From NCBI RefSeq assembly GCF_004337365.2, contig NZ_CP044016.1, forward strand, positions 1,364,001 through 1,428,000: DNA of 64,000 nt. Reading direction: 5' to 3'. This DNA comes from Rhizosphaericola mali (GTDB taxonomy: Bacteria; Bacteroidota; Bacteroidia; Chitinophagales; Chitinophagaceae). Shown piece after piece: positions 48,829 through 56,753 of this stretch (position 1 is the first letter of the stretch; every line of letters starts with the position of its first letter). A program made the position numbers and the translations under genes. A model generated the notes under the pieces. That model worked only from the letters and a program-made list of their open reading frames with translations. It ran no database searches and had not been told where the DNA came from.

Positions 48829-49362
48829 TTATAATTCTTGAGGTTTGTTATCTTGAAAGGGATTGCTAGATGTTGGATTTTTTTTCACCACAGCGGCTGC
48901 AATCAATGATCCAATTGCGCCTAAAATTGCATAAAATAAAATTGTTCCACCCATTGTCAATGGAATCACATTTTTCTTATACATAACAAGACTTGCATCA
49001 ATCTGACTGTCGCTAACGCCTTGTTGCTCCATTGATTTTCTAGCTAAATTTATAGATTCGTCTATTTGATTTGGGAAAATGAATTTCATCGAAATAATGG
49101 TCCAAAATAATACGATTATTACAATCATGGCATTTACCCTAAAACTATTGGCAAATACATTTCCAAATGTGACATTGTGATCATTTTGTTTCGCAAATAA
49201 ATTACCACTCCACACCAATCCACCTAAAAGGATAAAAATAGAACTAAAAGTGACAATTTTACTTTGATTCAAGTTGCACAATTGTACTACCAAATAAAAT
49301 AAAACCAAAATAACTGCGATAATTGTTCCCTTTGTAATCGTTGAGGTTACTTTTTTTTCCAT
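48829..49362 (-). CDS. DUF4199 membrane protein
   Basis: 177 aa with four membrane segments near residues 9-27, 34-52, 75-97 and 130-152. The arrangement and the family context (between dihydroorotase and a GT2) match DUF4199. Function unknown. Confidence 0.88.
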   Translation of the reverse strand: MEKKVTSTITKGTIIAVILVLFYLVVQLCNLNQSKIVTFSSIFILLGGLVWSGNLFAKQNDHNVTFGNVFANSFRVNAMIVIIVLFWTIISMKFIFPNQIDESINLARKSMEQQGVSDSQIDASLVMYKKNVIPLTMGGTILFYAILGAIGSLIAAAVVKKNPTSSNPFQDNKPQEL

Positions 49363-49370
49363 ACTATAAT

Positions 49371-50639
49371 TTAGTTTTTAACTAATTTTCCTTTTGCAAA
49401 GATACCAAAAATATTGCCTTTTAATTCCTTGTCCAGAAACGAACTATTGGCTGATTTACTTTTGTTATTTTCTTTTGTTAAAATCGTTTTTCCCTCCAAA
49501 TTAAAAATGGTAAATTCTGCCTTTTTTCCAATCTCTATGTCTGCATTTTCTAACTTGAAAATAGCTCTAACATTGTTCGCAAATAAATCTGCTAATTGCT
49601 CTCCGCTTAACTCTGGGATCGCTGTATGAACGGCAGCAAATGCTGTCTGTAAAGAAATGACACCATTTTTAGCATATTCAAATTCGATCGTTTTGTCATC
49701 CCAATGTTGTGGAAAATGATGACTTGCGATAGCGTCTACTTTATTTTCCAAAACTAAAGCACGCAAAGCATCTCTATCTTCCTTAGTTCTTAGTGGCGGA
49801 TTAAATTTATAATTTGAATCGTAACTAGTGACCTCCTCATCACAATACATCAAATGATGTGGCGTAACGCTGAAGGTAATATTAAGACCTTCAGATTTGG
49901 CTTGTAAGATCATTTCTGCGCCTCTTTTGGTACTGACGCCGGTGATATGTAATTTACTCTCCGTATATTTTAATAGTTCTATATCTCTTTGTATAAAAAT
50001 CTCTTCACTAATTGCAGGCAAACCAGGTAACCCCAATTGTGTAGAAATAATACCTTCATTCATCAAACCATGCGCTCCAATAGAAGTTTCAAAAGGTTGT
50101 TGAATGAGAATGCCGTCAAATGATTTTACATATTGTAAAATTTTCAAGAACAAACCAGATGATTGCACAGGTTTCAAACCATCCGTAAAAGCAATTGCCC
50201 CACTTTGAAACATATCAAACATTTCTCCGATTTCTTTTCCTTCGATCTGTTTTGTTGCTCCGCCTAAAGGCAAAATATTGATAGGTAAATATGCTGATTT
50301 GTTTCTAATATATTCTACGAAAGATTTATTGTCAATGACTGGTTTGGTATTAGGAAGCACAAATACCTGCGTGTATCCACCAGCCGCTGCCGCTGCTGCC
50401 CCCGTTTCTAGTGTTTCTTTTTGTTCTAATCCTGGATCATTAAAATGTGAAAAAATATCTACAAATCCAGCACTCACTTTTAAATCTTTTTCTTCAATTA
50501 TTTCTACATTATTACCTTGATTTTCAATACGATCGGCAATATTTACAATGTTGCCATTCTCAATTAAAATATCTTTATACTGTTGGAAATAAATGGATTT
50601 TTTATCTAAAATCTGAACATTACGGAATAAAACGGACAT
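49371..50639 (-). CDS. Dihydroorotase-like amidohydrolase lacking key catalytic residues
   Basis: 422 aa, DHOase-type amidohydrolase fold (pyrimidine synthesis family). Substrate-region motifs remain: NTKPVIDN (about 97-104), [14 protein letters not shown] (about 258-270), and [13 protein letters not shown] (280-292). However, the metal-binding HxH is F63-S-H65 ([10 protein letters not shown]), and the catalytic TDHAPH is S306-HHFPQH, with His in place of Asp307. It therefore resembles the inactive PyrC'/PyrX-type homologue that serves as a structural partner of aspartate transcarbamylase, or another amidohydrolase. First gene of the run with DUF4199 and GT2, 8 bp before the DUF4199 gene. Confidence 0.85.
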   Translation of the reverse strand: MSVLFRNVQILDKKSIYFQQYKDILIENGNIVNIADRIENQGNNVEIIEEKDLKVSAGFVDIFSHFNDPGLEQKETLETGAAAAAAGGYTQVFVLPNTKPVIDNKSFVEYIRNKSAYLPINILPLGGATKQIEGKEIGEMFDMFQSGAIAFTDGLKPVQSSGLFLKILQYVKSFDGILIQQPFETSIGAHGLMNEGIISTQLGLPGLPAISEEIFIQRDIELLKYTESKLHITGVSTKRGAEMILQAKSEGLNITFSVTPHHLMYCDEEVTSYDSNYKFNPPLRTKEDRDALRALVLENKVDAIASHHFPQHWDDKTIEFEYAKNGVISLQTAFAAVHTAIPELSGEQLADLFANNVRAIFKLENADIEIGKKAEFTIFNLEGKTILTKENNKSKSANSSFLDKELKGNIFGIFAKGKLVKN

Positions 50640-50689
50640 GCTATTAAATAAATTTGGCGCAAGATAACCCGAAATTTGAAATTAGCATT

Positions 50690-50697
50690 TATATTTG
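50690..50697 (+). promoter_or_regulatory. -7 promoter element of the tRNA gene (TATATTTG)
   Basis: Exact TAnnTTTG, 23 bp before the first base of the tRNA; no clear -33 box at the expected distance. Confidence 0.5.
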
Positions 50698-50720
50698 TTT
50701 CCGCAATTAAAAAATTGTAA

Positions 50721-50794
50721 CGGGATGTAGCGCAGCCCGGTAGCGCGTTCGTCTGGGGGGCGAGAGGTCGCAGGTTCGAATCCTGTCATCCCGA
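50721..50794 (+). tRNA. tRNA-Pro (anticodon GGG)
   Basis: 74 nt cloverleaf. Acceptor arm CGGGATG pairs with CATCCCG; D stem GCGC/GCGC; anticodon loop CTGGGGG gives anticodon GGG; T arm GCAGG TTCGAAT CCTGT. Reads CCC/CCU proline codons. Discriminator base A at 50794; CCA is not encoded. Confidence 0.95.
50771..50794 (+). other. Probable attachment site (attL) at the tRNA 3' end
   Basis: The T arm and acceptor 3' strand lie 276 bp upstream of an integrase gene reading away from the tRNA, the usual arrangement of tRNA-targeting integrative elements. The matching copy would be beyond the right edge of the window. Confidence 0.55.
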
Positions 50795-50819
50795 CTAGTA
50801 ACTAATTGATTATCAATGA

Positions 50820-50856
50820 AATGCCTGTAAATGCAACGTTTACAGGCATTTTTTTC
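50820..50856 (+). terminator. Terminator after the tRNA gene
   Basis: 12-bp perfect stem AATGCCTGTAAA / TTTACAGGCATT, 7-nt loop, then TTTTTTCTTT. Confidence 0.92.
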
Positions 50857-50925
50857 TTTATTTCTAGACTAAAAAAAGCCAATTAAATCTAATATTCTCG
50901 CGGCCAATTCGGAGACCAAGCTGGT

Positions 50926-51022
50926 GTCCAAAATTTGGACTAAGTTTGTCTTGCAAATATTTGAATTACAGTTGTTTATATAATTTAATTTGAATCGTTT
51001 TGAACTGTTTTGGAGGCCAAAA
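50926..51022. repeat. Two TTTGG/CCAAA dyads before the integrase
   Basis: GTCCAAA-A-TTTGGAC at 50926-50940 and TTTTGG-AGG-CCAAAA at 51008-51022, centres 82 bp apart, plus a half-site TTTCCAAAT just after. They could be arm-type integrase sites or operators for the integrase gene. Confidence 0.45.
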
Positions 51023-51069
51023 TCGGTTTCCAAATCTAATTTAATTTATAACAGTTTAAATTTTAGGTT

Positions 51070-52299
51070 ATGGCTGCACAAAAACAAACAATTGGGATTT
51101 TCTTTTTTCCAAGAAAAAACAGGACAAAAAATGGGAAATGGCCTCTTTATATCCGTATTACGGTAGATGGGGAAAGGCAGGAATTCTCCTTAAAAGAATG
51201 GATTTTACCTACATCGTGGGATGAAACAAGAGGAGCCGCTAAAGGTAACAAGCCCGAATCCAAAGAGATGAATACCTACTTGGAACAAGTGAGAGCAAAG
51301 GTAATGAATGCTTATAGGGAACTAAATGTTGAAAATAAACTGATTACAGCAGAATTACTTCGTAGAAAATTTTTAGGGTTAGATGAAACTACGGGTACTT
51401 TATTAGAGCTCATAGACTACCACAATGAAAACATGCAAAATGTACTTACCCAGGGTACTTTGAAAAACTATTATTCTACCAAAAGGTATGTGCTAAAATT
51501 CCTGAAAATGAAAAAGAAACGCAATGACCTTTATTTGTCGGAATTGAACTATCAGTTTTTATTAGAATTTGAACAATTTGTAAAACAAGTGCCTTTGAAA
51601 GACTTTGATCCTTGTCACAATAACGGCCTTATGAAACATATAGAGCGATTAAAAAAGATGGTGGGATTAGCTATAAAATTGGGATGGCTCAGCAAAGATC
51701 CCTTTGTAAATTATAAGCTTAAGTTTCAAAAATTTGATCGTCCTTATTTGAATGAATTGGAACTAAAGAATATTGAATTGGTCAACATTAACCTTCCGCT
51801 ATTAAATATTGTGCGAGATTTGTTTGTTTTTAGTTGTTATACAGGATTGGCTCCCATTGATTTAGGTAAATTAAGTTTAGATAATTTAGTTATTGGTGTG
51901 GATGGTGGAGAATGGATACATACCGAGCGACAAAAAACCAAGACTATTGTCAATGTTCCATTACTACCCAAAGCCAAAGCTATTGTCGACAAATATCGGG
52001 ATCATGTGGTAAGTGTAAGGAATAACCGATTATTTCCTATGCCCACCAATCAGGAGATAAACAGAGAATTAAAAATTCTAGCAGAACTATGCAATATCAA
52101 GAAATACCTGACCTTTTACATGGCCAGACACACTTTTGCTACAACGGTAACTTTAAATAATGGTGTTCCATTGGAAACGGTCAGTAAAATGATGGGGCAT
52201 ACTAAGCTAAGTACCACACAGGTGTATGCACGTTTACTCAATAAAAAGATTGGGGAAGATATGGCCTTGTTGAGCAATAAATTAAGTCAAACAAAATAA
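51070..52299 (+). CDS. Tyrosine site-specific integrase
   Basis: 409 aa. N-terminal arm-binding domain (KNGKWPLYIRITVDGERQEF, about 19-38), SAM-like core-binding domain (about 105-215), catalytic domain 220-400. Catalytic residues: Arg353 in ARHTFATTV, His377 in MGHTKLS, nucleophile Tyr386 in TTQVYARL. The first Arg of the standard R..K..HxxR..H..Y set is missing: the usual TGLRxxD reads TGLAPIDL, as known for CTnDOT-type integrases. Its position directly after the tRNA-Pro gene marks the left end of the element; a hairpin terminator follows. Confidence 0.96.
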   Translation: MAAQKQTIGIFFFPRKNRTKNGKWPLYIRITVDGERQEFSLKEWILPTSWDETRGAAKGNKPESKEMNTYLEQVRAKVMNAYRELNVENKLITAELLRRKFLGLDETTGTLLELIDYHNENMQNVLTQGTLKNYYSTKRYVLKFLKMKKKRNDLYLSELNYQFLLEFEQFVKQVPLKDFDPCHNNGLMKHIERLKKMVGLAIKLGWLSKDPFVNYKLKFQKFDRPYLNELELKNIELVNINLPLLNIVRDLFVFSCYTGLAPIDLGKLSLDNLVIGVDGGEWIHTERQKTKTIVNVPLLPKAKAIVDKYRDHVVSVRNNRLFPMPTNQEINRELKILAELCNIKKYLTFYMARHTFATTVTLNNGVPLETVSKMMGHTKLSTTQVYARLLNKKIGEDMALLSNKLSQTK

Positions 52300-52372
52300 T
52301 TTTCCAGCCTCTTGCCTCCACCATAATCCCGCTGCCGTATGGCTCGGTGTGGGGCATGTGGCGATAAAGCCC

Positions 52373-52427
52373 GTTGCGGTATCTGTTCCGACCAGAGGAA
52401 GGAAAGGATACCGCAACCAATTTTTTA
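52373..52427. terminator. Hairpin between the convergent integrase and PRTRC operon
   Basis: 11-bp perfect arms GTTGCGGTATC (52373-52383) / GATACCGCAAC (52407-52417), inner TTCC/GGAA pairing, then CAATTTTTTAG on the forward side. Confidence 0.65.
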
Positions 52428-52445
52428 GAACTATAATTTCTATTT

Positions 52446-53252
52446 TCATGGCAGACCCAATGGCTGCGAGCGAAAATCTTTTAAGTTCAGAAAAAAGCCC
52501 CTGTACTGTGTCATCCCATAGCGGAACATAGACCATAGTAATGAACATCCCATCTGCGCCAATGTCGCATTGATATATAAATCCTGTTTTTCCAATGCTT
52601 CGGCAAGGGAGCAACTGGGTGTGTCGTCCGATTGTTCCGACTGTGTGAGCAATTCTCCAAATTCATCGGTAACCATTGGCAGGCTTGCCACCGTTTGGTA
52701 TTTTTCAGAGTTTGGTTGTTTAATTTCTCCGATAGTGGATAGTATAACTTGTCCTATGTTTTGGCTGTTGCCAAAATCCACCCAATACTTTGGCGTATTT
52801 CTGTAATTTCTATCGTTGGTCATTTCTTTCAGCATTTCGGCAATATCAAATCGTGCCTGTACATTATCCACACAGGTAATGTAAATGGTAGCCTTTGCGT
52901 TTTCGGGCAATCCACCGAAATTATTCCTTTCAAACTTTTGGGTTTCCGCTTTCCAATTTGTACCCATAAAACGATTGACACGGTTTATCAAAGCTACCGA
53001 CTTGTACAATCCTGTTTCACTCGGTGCAAAACGCTGTCTGCCGAGATTGGCTTCCGTGATAACATCATCGTCCCACAAACGCACCTGCAATCCTGCGTGT
53101 CCCAATTCTGTTAGGCTGTGGCTCATTTCCATTAAGGCGGTCAGTACCTTTGAGCCTGTGCCACCTGCACCAATCAGATTAACCTCAATGGGATTGGTAG
53201 GACTTATTAAATAGTTGTCCGTAAAATGAACGGCTGTTTTCACTGTTTCCAT
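52446..53252 (-). CDS. PRTRC system ThiF-family protein
   Basis: 268 aa E1-like adenylating enzyme. Nucleotide loop NLIGAGGTGSKVL (about 26-38), the acidic and basic residues LWDDDVITEANLGRQRF (about 60-76), and TCVDNVQARFDIAEML. Family E1 proteins adenylate the C-terminus of a ubiquitin- or ThiS-like partner; no catalytic Cys domain is obvious, as in the short ThiF forms. Last gene of the PRTRC run; its ATG overlaps the preceding stop by one base (TAATG), so it is coupled to PRTRC protein B. Confidence 0.92.
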   Translation of the reverse strand: METVKTAVHFTDNYLISPTNPIEVNLIGAGGTGSKVLTALMEMSHSLTELGHAGLQVRLWDDDVITEANLGRQRFAPSETGLYKSVALINRVNRFMGTNWKAETQKFERNNFGGLPENAKATIYITCVDNVQARFDIAEMLKEMTNDRNYRNTPKYWVDFGNSQNIGQVILSTIGEIKQPNSEKYQTVASLPMVTDEFGELLTQSEQSDDTPSCSLAEALEKQDLYINATLAQMGCSLLWSMFRYGMTQYRGFFLNLKDFRSQPLGLP

Positions 53253-53977
53253 TACAATAGATTTTTAAGCGTTTTGTTATTCGGTTTCAATACTTCTTTT
53301 GGGAAGGGTTTATCAGTATTTACAAGCTCTTTCCATACAATAACACAATTACCCTTTATGGGATTATGATTGCCTAACAAATGGCTGAAATAGGAATTGA
53401 AAAAATAATATTCCCAAGCCTGTATAAATTCTTCTACCGAAGCGGACTTTTTAATATCAACGCTTACCGTTCCCATACAGACTTTGCCGTCTTCATAGAT
53501 GTTGAAATAAGGCGTATGATATAATTTTGTCTTTTCTGTTGGTCTTCTATCACTTGAAAGGGCAAACACACTCAAACCGTCTTTACTCGCTTTCCAAAGC
53601 ATAGGCGGTACTTGTGCCTTTCCATTGGGTATGTTCAAACTTTCCACAAAGTACAGTTGCTTTTGCTGTGCTTTGGTGTACCAAATTACCGCACCTTTTT
53701 CCGCATTGGGATTGATGTGTAGAATATTGGTAGGCAATATTCCGTTCGACTTTAAAAAGGCTTTGTGTTTCTCCTGTTCTGTATTGAGTGCCTTTGCCAA
53801 AACATTCGCTTCCTTTACGGTCAAAGGGTGTGCGTTGATAGGATTGCCGTTTTTGTCCATATCAAAATGCTCTACATAAACATCGGTATTACTTCCTTTG
53901 GTTTCATAGAATACCAAAGCCGATTTTGGGTGGTACAATGTGCCAAAGTCCTGTGTTATATCATTAATCGTTTCCAT
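53252..53977 (-). CDS. PRTRC system protein B
   Basis: 241 aa. The opening LYHPKSALVFYE, the KEANVLAKAL segment and the region VWYTKAQQKQLYF-like (WYTKAQQKQLYF) followed by PMLWKASKDGLSVFAL agree with PRTRC_B. Function unknown. Directly before ThiF (1-bp overlap) and 10 bp after the F-like gene. Confidence 0.9.
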   Translation of the reverse strand: METINDITQDFGTLYHPKSALVFYETKGSNTDVYVEHFDMDKNGNPINAHPLTVKEANVLAKALNTEQEKHKAFLKSNGILPTNILHINPNAEKGAVIWYTKAQQKQLYFVESLNIPNGKAQVPPMLWKASKDGLSVFALSSDRRPTEKTKLYHTPYFNIYEDGKVCMGTVSVDIKKSASVEEFIQAWEYYFFNSYFSHLLGNHNPIKGNCVIVWKELVNTDKPFPKEVLKPNNKTLKNLL

Positions 53978-53987
53978 AGTTCCAATT

Positions 53988-55142
53988 TTAAAAGGTGTGC
54001 AAAATGTCGCTTAACCTGTGCAGTAGTTCAAACAATCGGTTTTCAAAACAAAGGTTGTTGGCGGTTATATCCCTGCCGTCAAACTCTTTTCGGATAATGG
54101 GTTCTTGCATTTGTCCGTACTCCTGCATTTCATTGTTAACCGATTCTATAAGGGTTTCATTTAGCCAACCTTTGTGGTCTGCATAAAAGGAAATGTACTT
54201 TTCCATACCGATGATGTTTTCCCTGTCTTCCTCCGATGCTTCTCCGTTGGGTTTAGCATTGCGGAATACGTTTTCATTCGGATAGGTCTGATAAAGGGCA
54301 AAGGCTTCTTTTGCTACGGTCAAGCACTCATTATCAAAATCGTCTTTGGCTTTAAAATTATTGATACGCTGTTCAAATACGGTCAGATTGATACGGTTAT
54401 AAATCCTCTGTTCTATATAATCCCCGATATATTCGGCTTGCTTTATCTCGGTAAGATAAACGGCTGTTTCGTCCGTATAATCGTCCTGTTCCACCCAATC
54501 GTTCATCATTTCATACATCCAATACAGATAGCTTGCTTCCTGCCTGTAATACGGAATATCCGCTATATGGTACAGATAGGCACAAACAGATAACAACAAA
54601 TGGGCGTTTCTTTTCCGTTTACGGCTGTGCAACATTCGGTATAAGGAAGCAACGGGAATGTAAAAGAGTGTTGAGCCTGTATTGTATCGTTCCTCGCTCA
54701 CAAAATAGGTTTTCTTACTATTCTGTACCAAACGGATTTCTTCCCAATCCAAAACCTTTTGTTTCAATTTTTCTTCCATATCCGATATAGCCAAAGCCAT
54801 ATTGTAGGGATAGGAAAATTGTCGGGTCTGCATCGGTTCAATTTGGTAATGCTCTGCCAATTTGGAAAAGGACTGATAAAAATCCCTTTCCGTTTTGTCT
54901 GATTTCCTGCAAGCGGGTACGGTTTTCGTTTCTTTCAGTTTAGGCAGAAACGTACACTTTAGAAAACCATTGGCAACATCGCTGTTGGTACTGATTTGCG
55001 TTTGTCTTTCCGTACTTCGTTTGCGTCCTTTGGCTTTTGCATCCAATGGGCGAACTCGTTCAATTGGCGGTGCAACTGCCGTTGTCGTTGCTGCTCGGGT
55101 ATTTTGATAGTTCCCGATATGATGTTGCGTTGCATAAGTCAT
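53988..55142 (-). CDS. Probable PRTRC system protein F
   Basis: 384 aa, largely helical, no membrane segment. I identify it mainly by position between proteins C and B; the sequence itself has no motif I can name beyond a low-complexity, basic N-terminus (RPLDAKAKGRKRSTERQ). Tyr-rich helices near residues 190-260 (YLYHIADIPYYRQEASYLYWM). Function unknown. Confidence 0.65.
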   Translation of the reverse strand: MTYATQHHIGNYQNTRAATTTAVAPPIERVRPLDAKAKGRKRSTERQTQISTNSDVANGFLKCTFLPKLKETKTVPACRKSDKTERDFYQSFSKLAEHYQIEPMQTRQFSYPYNMALAISDMEEKLKQKVLDWEEIRLVQNSKKTYFVSEERYNTGSTLFYIPVASLYRMLHSRKRKRNAHLLLSVCAYLYHIADIPYYRQEASYLYWMYEMMNDWVEQDDYTDETAVYLTEIKQAEYIGDYIEQRIYNRINLTVFEQRINNFKAKDDFDNECLTVAKEAFALYQTYPNENVFRNAKPNGEASEEDRENIIGMEKYISFYADHKGWLNETLIESVNNEMQEYGQMQEPIIRKEFDGRDITANNLCFENRLFELLHRLSDILHTF

Positions 55143-55159
55143 TGCTTTAAGTATTTGGT

Positions 55160-55378
55160 TTAACCTTTCGTTCCCATTACGCTCTCAAATTTGTACTCTA
55201 CTGAATCATCTTTTATTTGTGGTGCAGATGCTTTTGCCGTTGTGAGTATCGGGTACATATTGGCGTAAAAATTCATGACGGCTTCCACGCTCCATTTGGG
55301 TTCTGGGTCGGTCAGCCTGATGTCCTGTCCTTTATCTTTGAGTATAAACACTCGTTCTAATTGCGTTGCTAATAACAT
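55160..55378 (-). CDS. PRTRC system protein C
   Basis: 72 aa. RVFILKDKGQDIRLTDP, VMNFYANMYPILTTA and a terminal YKFESVMGTKG fit the PRTRC_C family, a small beta-rich, ubiquitin-fold-like protein that is a natural partner of the ThiF enzyme (the C-terminal GTKG, not GG, is what is seen). 18 bp after protein E. Confidence 0.9.
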   Translation of the reverse strand: MLLATQLERVFILKDKGQDIRLTDPEPKWSVEAVMNFYANMYPILTTAKASAPQIKDDSVEYKFESVMGTKG

Positions 55379-55396
55379 AATGCTCGTTTTTAATCG

Positions 55397-56008
55397 TTAA
55401 TACTCTGTTTCTTCTTCGTCCGTTTCATCAATGGGATAATCGGCTGTAACTTCTTCCGTTTGTGGCGGTTCGGGTTGCGGTTCTTCCGCTTCTCCGAAAA
55501 GGTTTGGTGTGGCGAATTTTGCAGACAATGCCGTTTTTCGTTTGCGTATCTCGTCCGCTTTTTCGGGAAACTCTGCTATGTCGGGAACTTTCATCCACGC
55601 ATCACGGAATTTGCCCTCTTTTTCGAGTTCGTTAGCCTTTGCCATTCCGTCTTTAAACTTCTTGTCTTTGGCTTCTTTTTCCTTTTTGGCTTTCTCGGTC
55701 TTTTCTTTCTCCATTGCCGATTGTTGTTTGACAATTTCCATTTGCTTTAGGAATTTTTCCATATCCACCATTACACCCGAAACGGTTTTGATAGGTGCTT
55801 TTATCTGCTCAAAAAATCCCTCGTCAAACTCTTGGGGCGTGGCGTTAAATGTCAATGGGGAAATAAGGTTTTTGGCGTTATCTCCGCATTGCTCGTTGTT
55901 GAGCAAAACCGATACGATTAGGTTGTTTTCTATTCCTTTGGAAATGTTCAGTTGCAAAACTCCTGTAAAGTCCAACTGCTGTATCTGATTGAAAAAATGG
56001 GTATTCAT
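55397..56008 (-). CDS. PRTRC system protein E
   Basis: 203 aa. The N-terminal half (FTGVLQLNISKGIENNLIVSV and LISPLTFNATPQEFDEGFF) is PRTRC_E-like; a Lys/Glu-rich coiled coil follows (about 100-140, EKEKTEKAKKEKEAKDKKF) and an acidic tail. Its start overlaps the stop of the upstream gene by 4 bp (ATGA). Confidence 0.9.
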   Translation of the reverse strand: MNTHFFNQIQQLDFTGVLQLNISKGIENNLIVSVLLNNEQCGDNAKNLISPLTFNATPQEFDEGFFEQIKAPIKTVSGVMVDMEKFLKQMEIVKQQSAMEKEKTEKAKKEKEAKDKKFKDGMAKANELEKEGKFRDAWMKVPDIAEFPEKADEIRKRKTALSAKFATPNLFGEAEEPQPEPPQTEEVTADYPIDETDEEETEY

Positions 56009-56226
56009 CGTTTTATAGTTTTAAGGATTGATTTTTTATTGTTTCGGTCATAGTTGACTTGATAGCCGTTGGTTTCGATAATTCCCTGCAAGAGGTTTTT
56101 GGCTGCGGTGGCATCCATGTCATCGTCTTTGGTCATGTTCAAACAGTGCAGCCGTTCATACATTTTGACCATAGAGCCCAGTATCGACAAGGCTTTGTAT
56201 TCCGTTTTATTGCTTAGGTTGCTCAT
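56005..56226 (-). CDS. Small conserved element protein, unknown
   Basis: 73 aa, not recognised. Short helical N-terminus (YKALSILGSMVKMYERLHCLN) and an acidic stretch KDDDMDATAAKNLL, followed by a basic tail. Overlaps protein E (ATGA) and, by 20 bp, the gene upstream, so it is a real part of the operon. Confidence 0.75.
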   Translation of the reverse strand: MSNLSNKTEYKALSILGSMVKMYERLHCLNMTKDDDMDATAAKNLLQGIIETNGYQVNYDRNNKKSILKTIKR

Positions 56227-56413
56227 CGTTCTGTTTTGATTTTAAGGTTAATAATTTACCCAGCAAATCTGACCAATAGACTTTCTGTTTTTCATTAAAC
56301 TCAGAATATGCACCACCGACCTGACTATAAGCGACAAATGCCGCAGACTGCCGTATGGCTTCGTCCAAATTGGTGACTTCCAACTCGAAGCCGTTTTTAT
56401 CTGTTACTTTCAT
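56207..56413 (-). CDS. Small conserved element protein, unknown
   Basis: 68 aa, not recognised. Opens MKVTDKNGFELEVTNLDEAI and ends in a Lys/Gln-rich tail; a central Tyr/Phe patch (YSQVGGAYSEFNEKQKVYW). Overlaps the next gene by 20 bp. Confidence 0.75.
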   Translation of the reverse strand: MKVTDKNGFELEVTNLDEAIRQSAAFVAYSQVGGAYSEFNEKQKVYWSDLLGKLLTLKSKQNDEQPKQ

Positions 56414-56521
56414 TTGTTGTACAATTTTTATAGTTGCTTTTATAGTCTGCTACAAAAACAGTTTTAAATTTTCTGCTTCCTGTTTGTTCTCTGCTGTTAG
56501 CGGTTGCCACTGCTGCGCCAT

Positions 56522-56695
56522 TTATAGTATGCAGTAGTAAATAATCTTTGCCAGTCGGTAATCCTCGGGCGGTTCACTTTCCAAATCCAGTGCGCCACAT
56601 TCCAATGCTTTTTTAAATAGATTTTCTATTTCCGCTTGTGGCGGATTTTGTTGCATCAGTTCTTTAAAGCGTTGTGTTAATTCCTTTCGTGTCAT
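56522..56695 (-). CDS. Small element protein, unknown (57 aa)
   Basis: 57 aa from ATG 56695, stop at 56522: MTRKELTQRFKELMQQNPPQ..., then AEIENLFKKALECGALDLES and EPPEDYRLAKIIYYCIL. Too short for usual ORF cut-offs. Coding is supported by amphipathic helices, acidic/basic balance, and position between the DUF932 gene (59 bp upstream) and the next small gene. Function unknown. Confidence 0.65.
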   Translation of the reverse strand: MTRKELTQRFKELMQQNPPQAEIENLFKKALECGALDLESEPPEDYRLAKIIYYCIL

Positions 56696-56753
56696 AACTT
56701 TATTTTTTTTAAGACAACCGCCTTTTGGAGGGCTGTCTGTTAGATAAATATTG

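Noticed and set aside
52282-52614. Reverse-strand ORFs next to the integrase 3' end
   Set aside because: They lie across the hairpin and the ThiF 3' end, and no family is seen; more likely antisense noise.
56450-56521. 23-aa ORF (MAQQWQPLTAENKQEAENL...) just after the 57-aa gene
   Set aside because: Too short to support; it could be chance in the coupled spacer.
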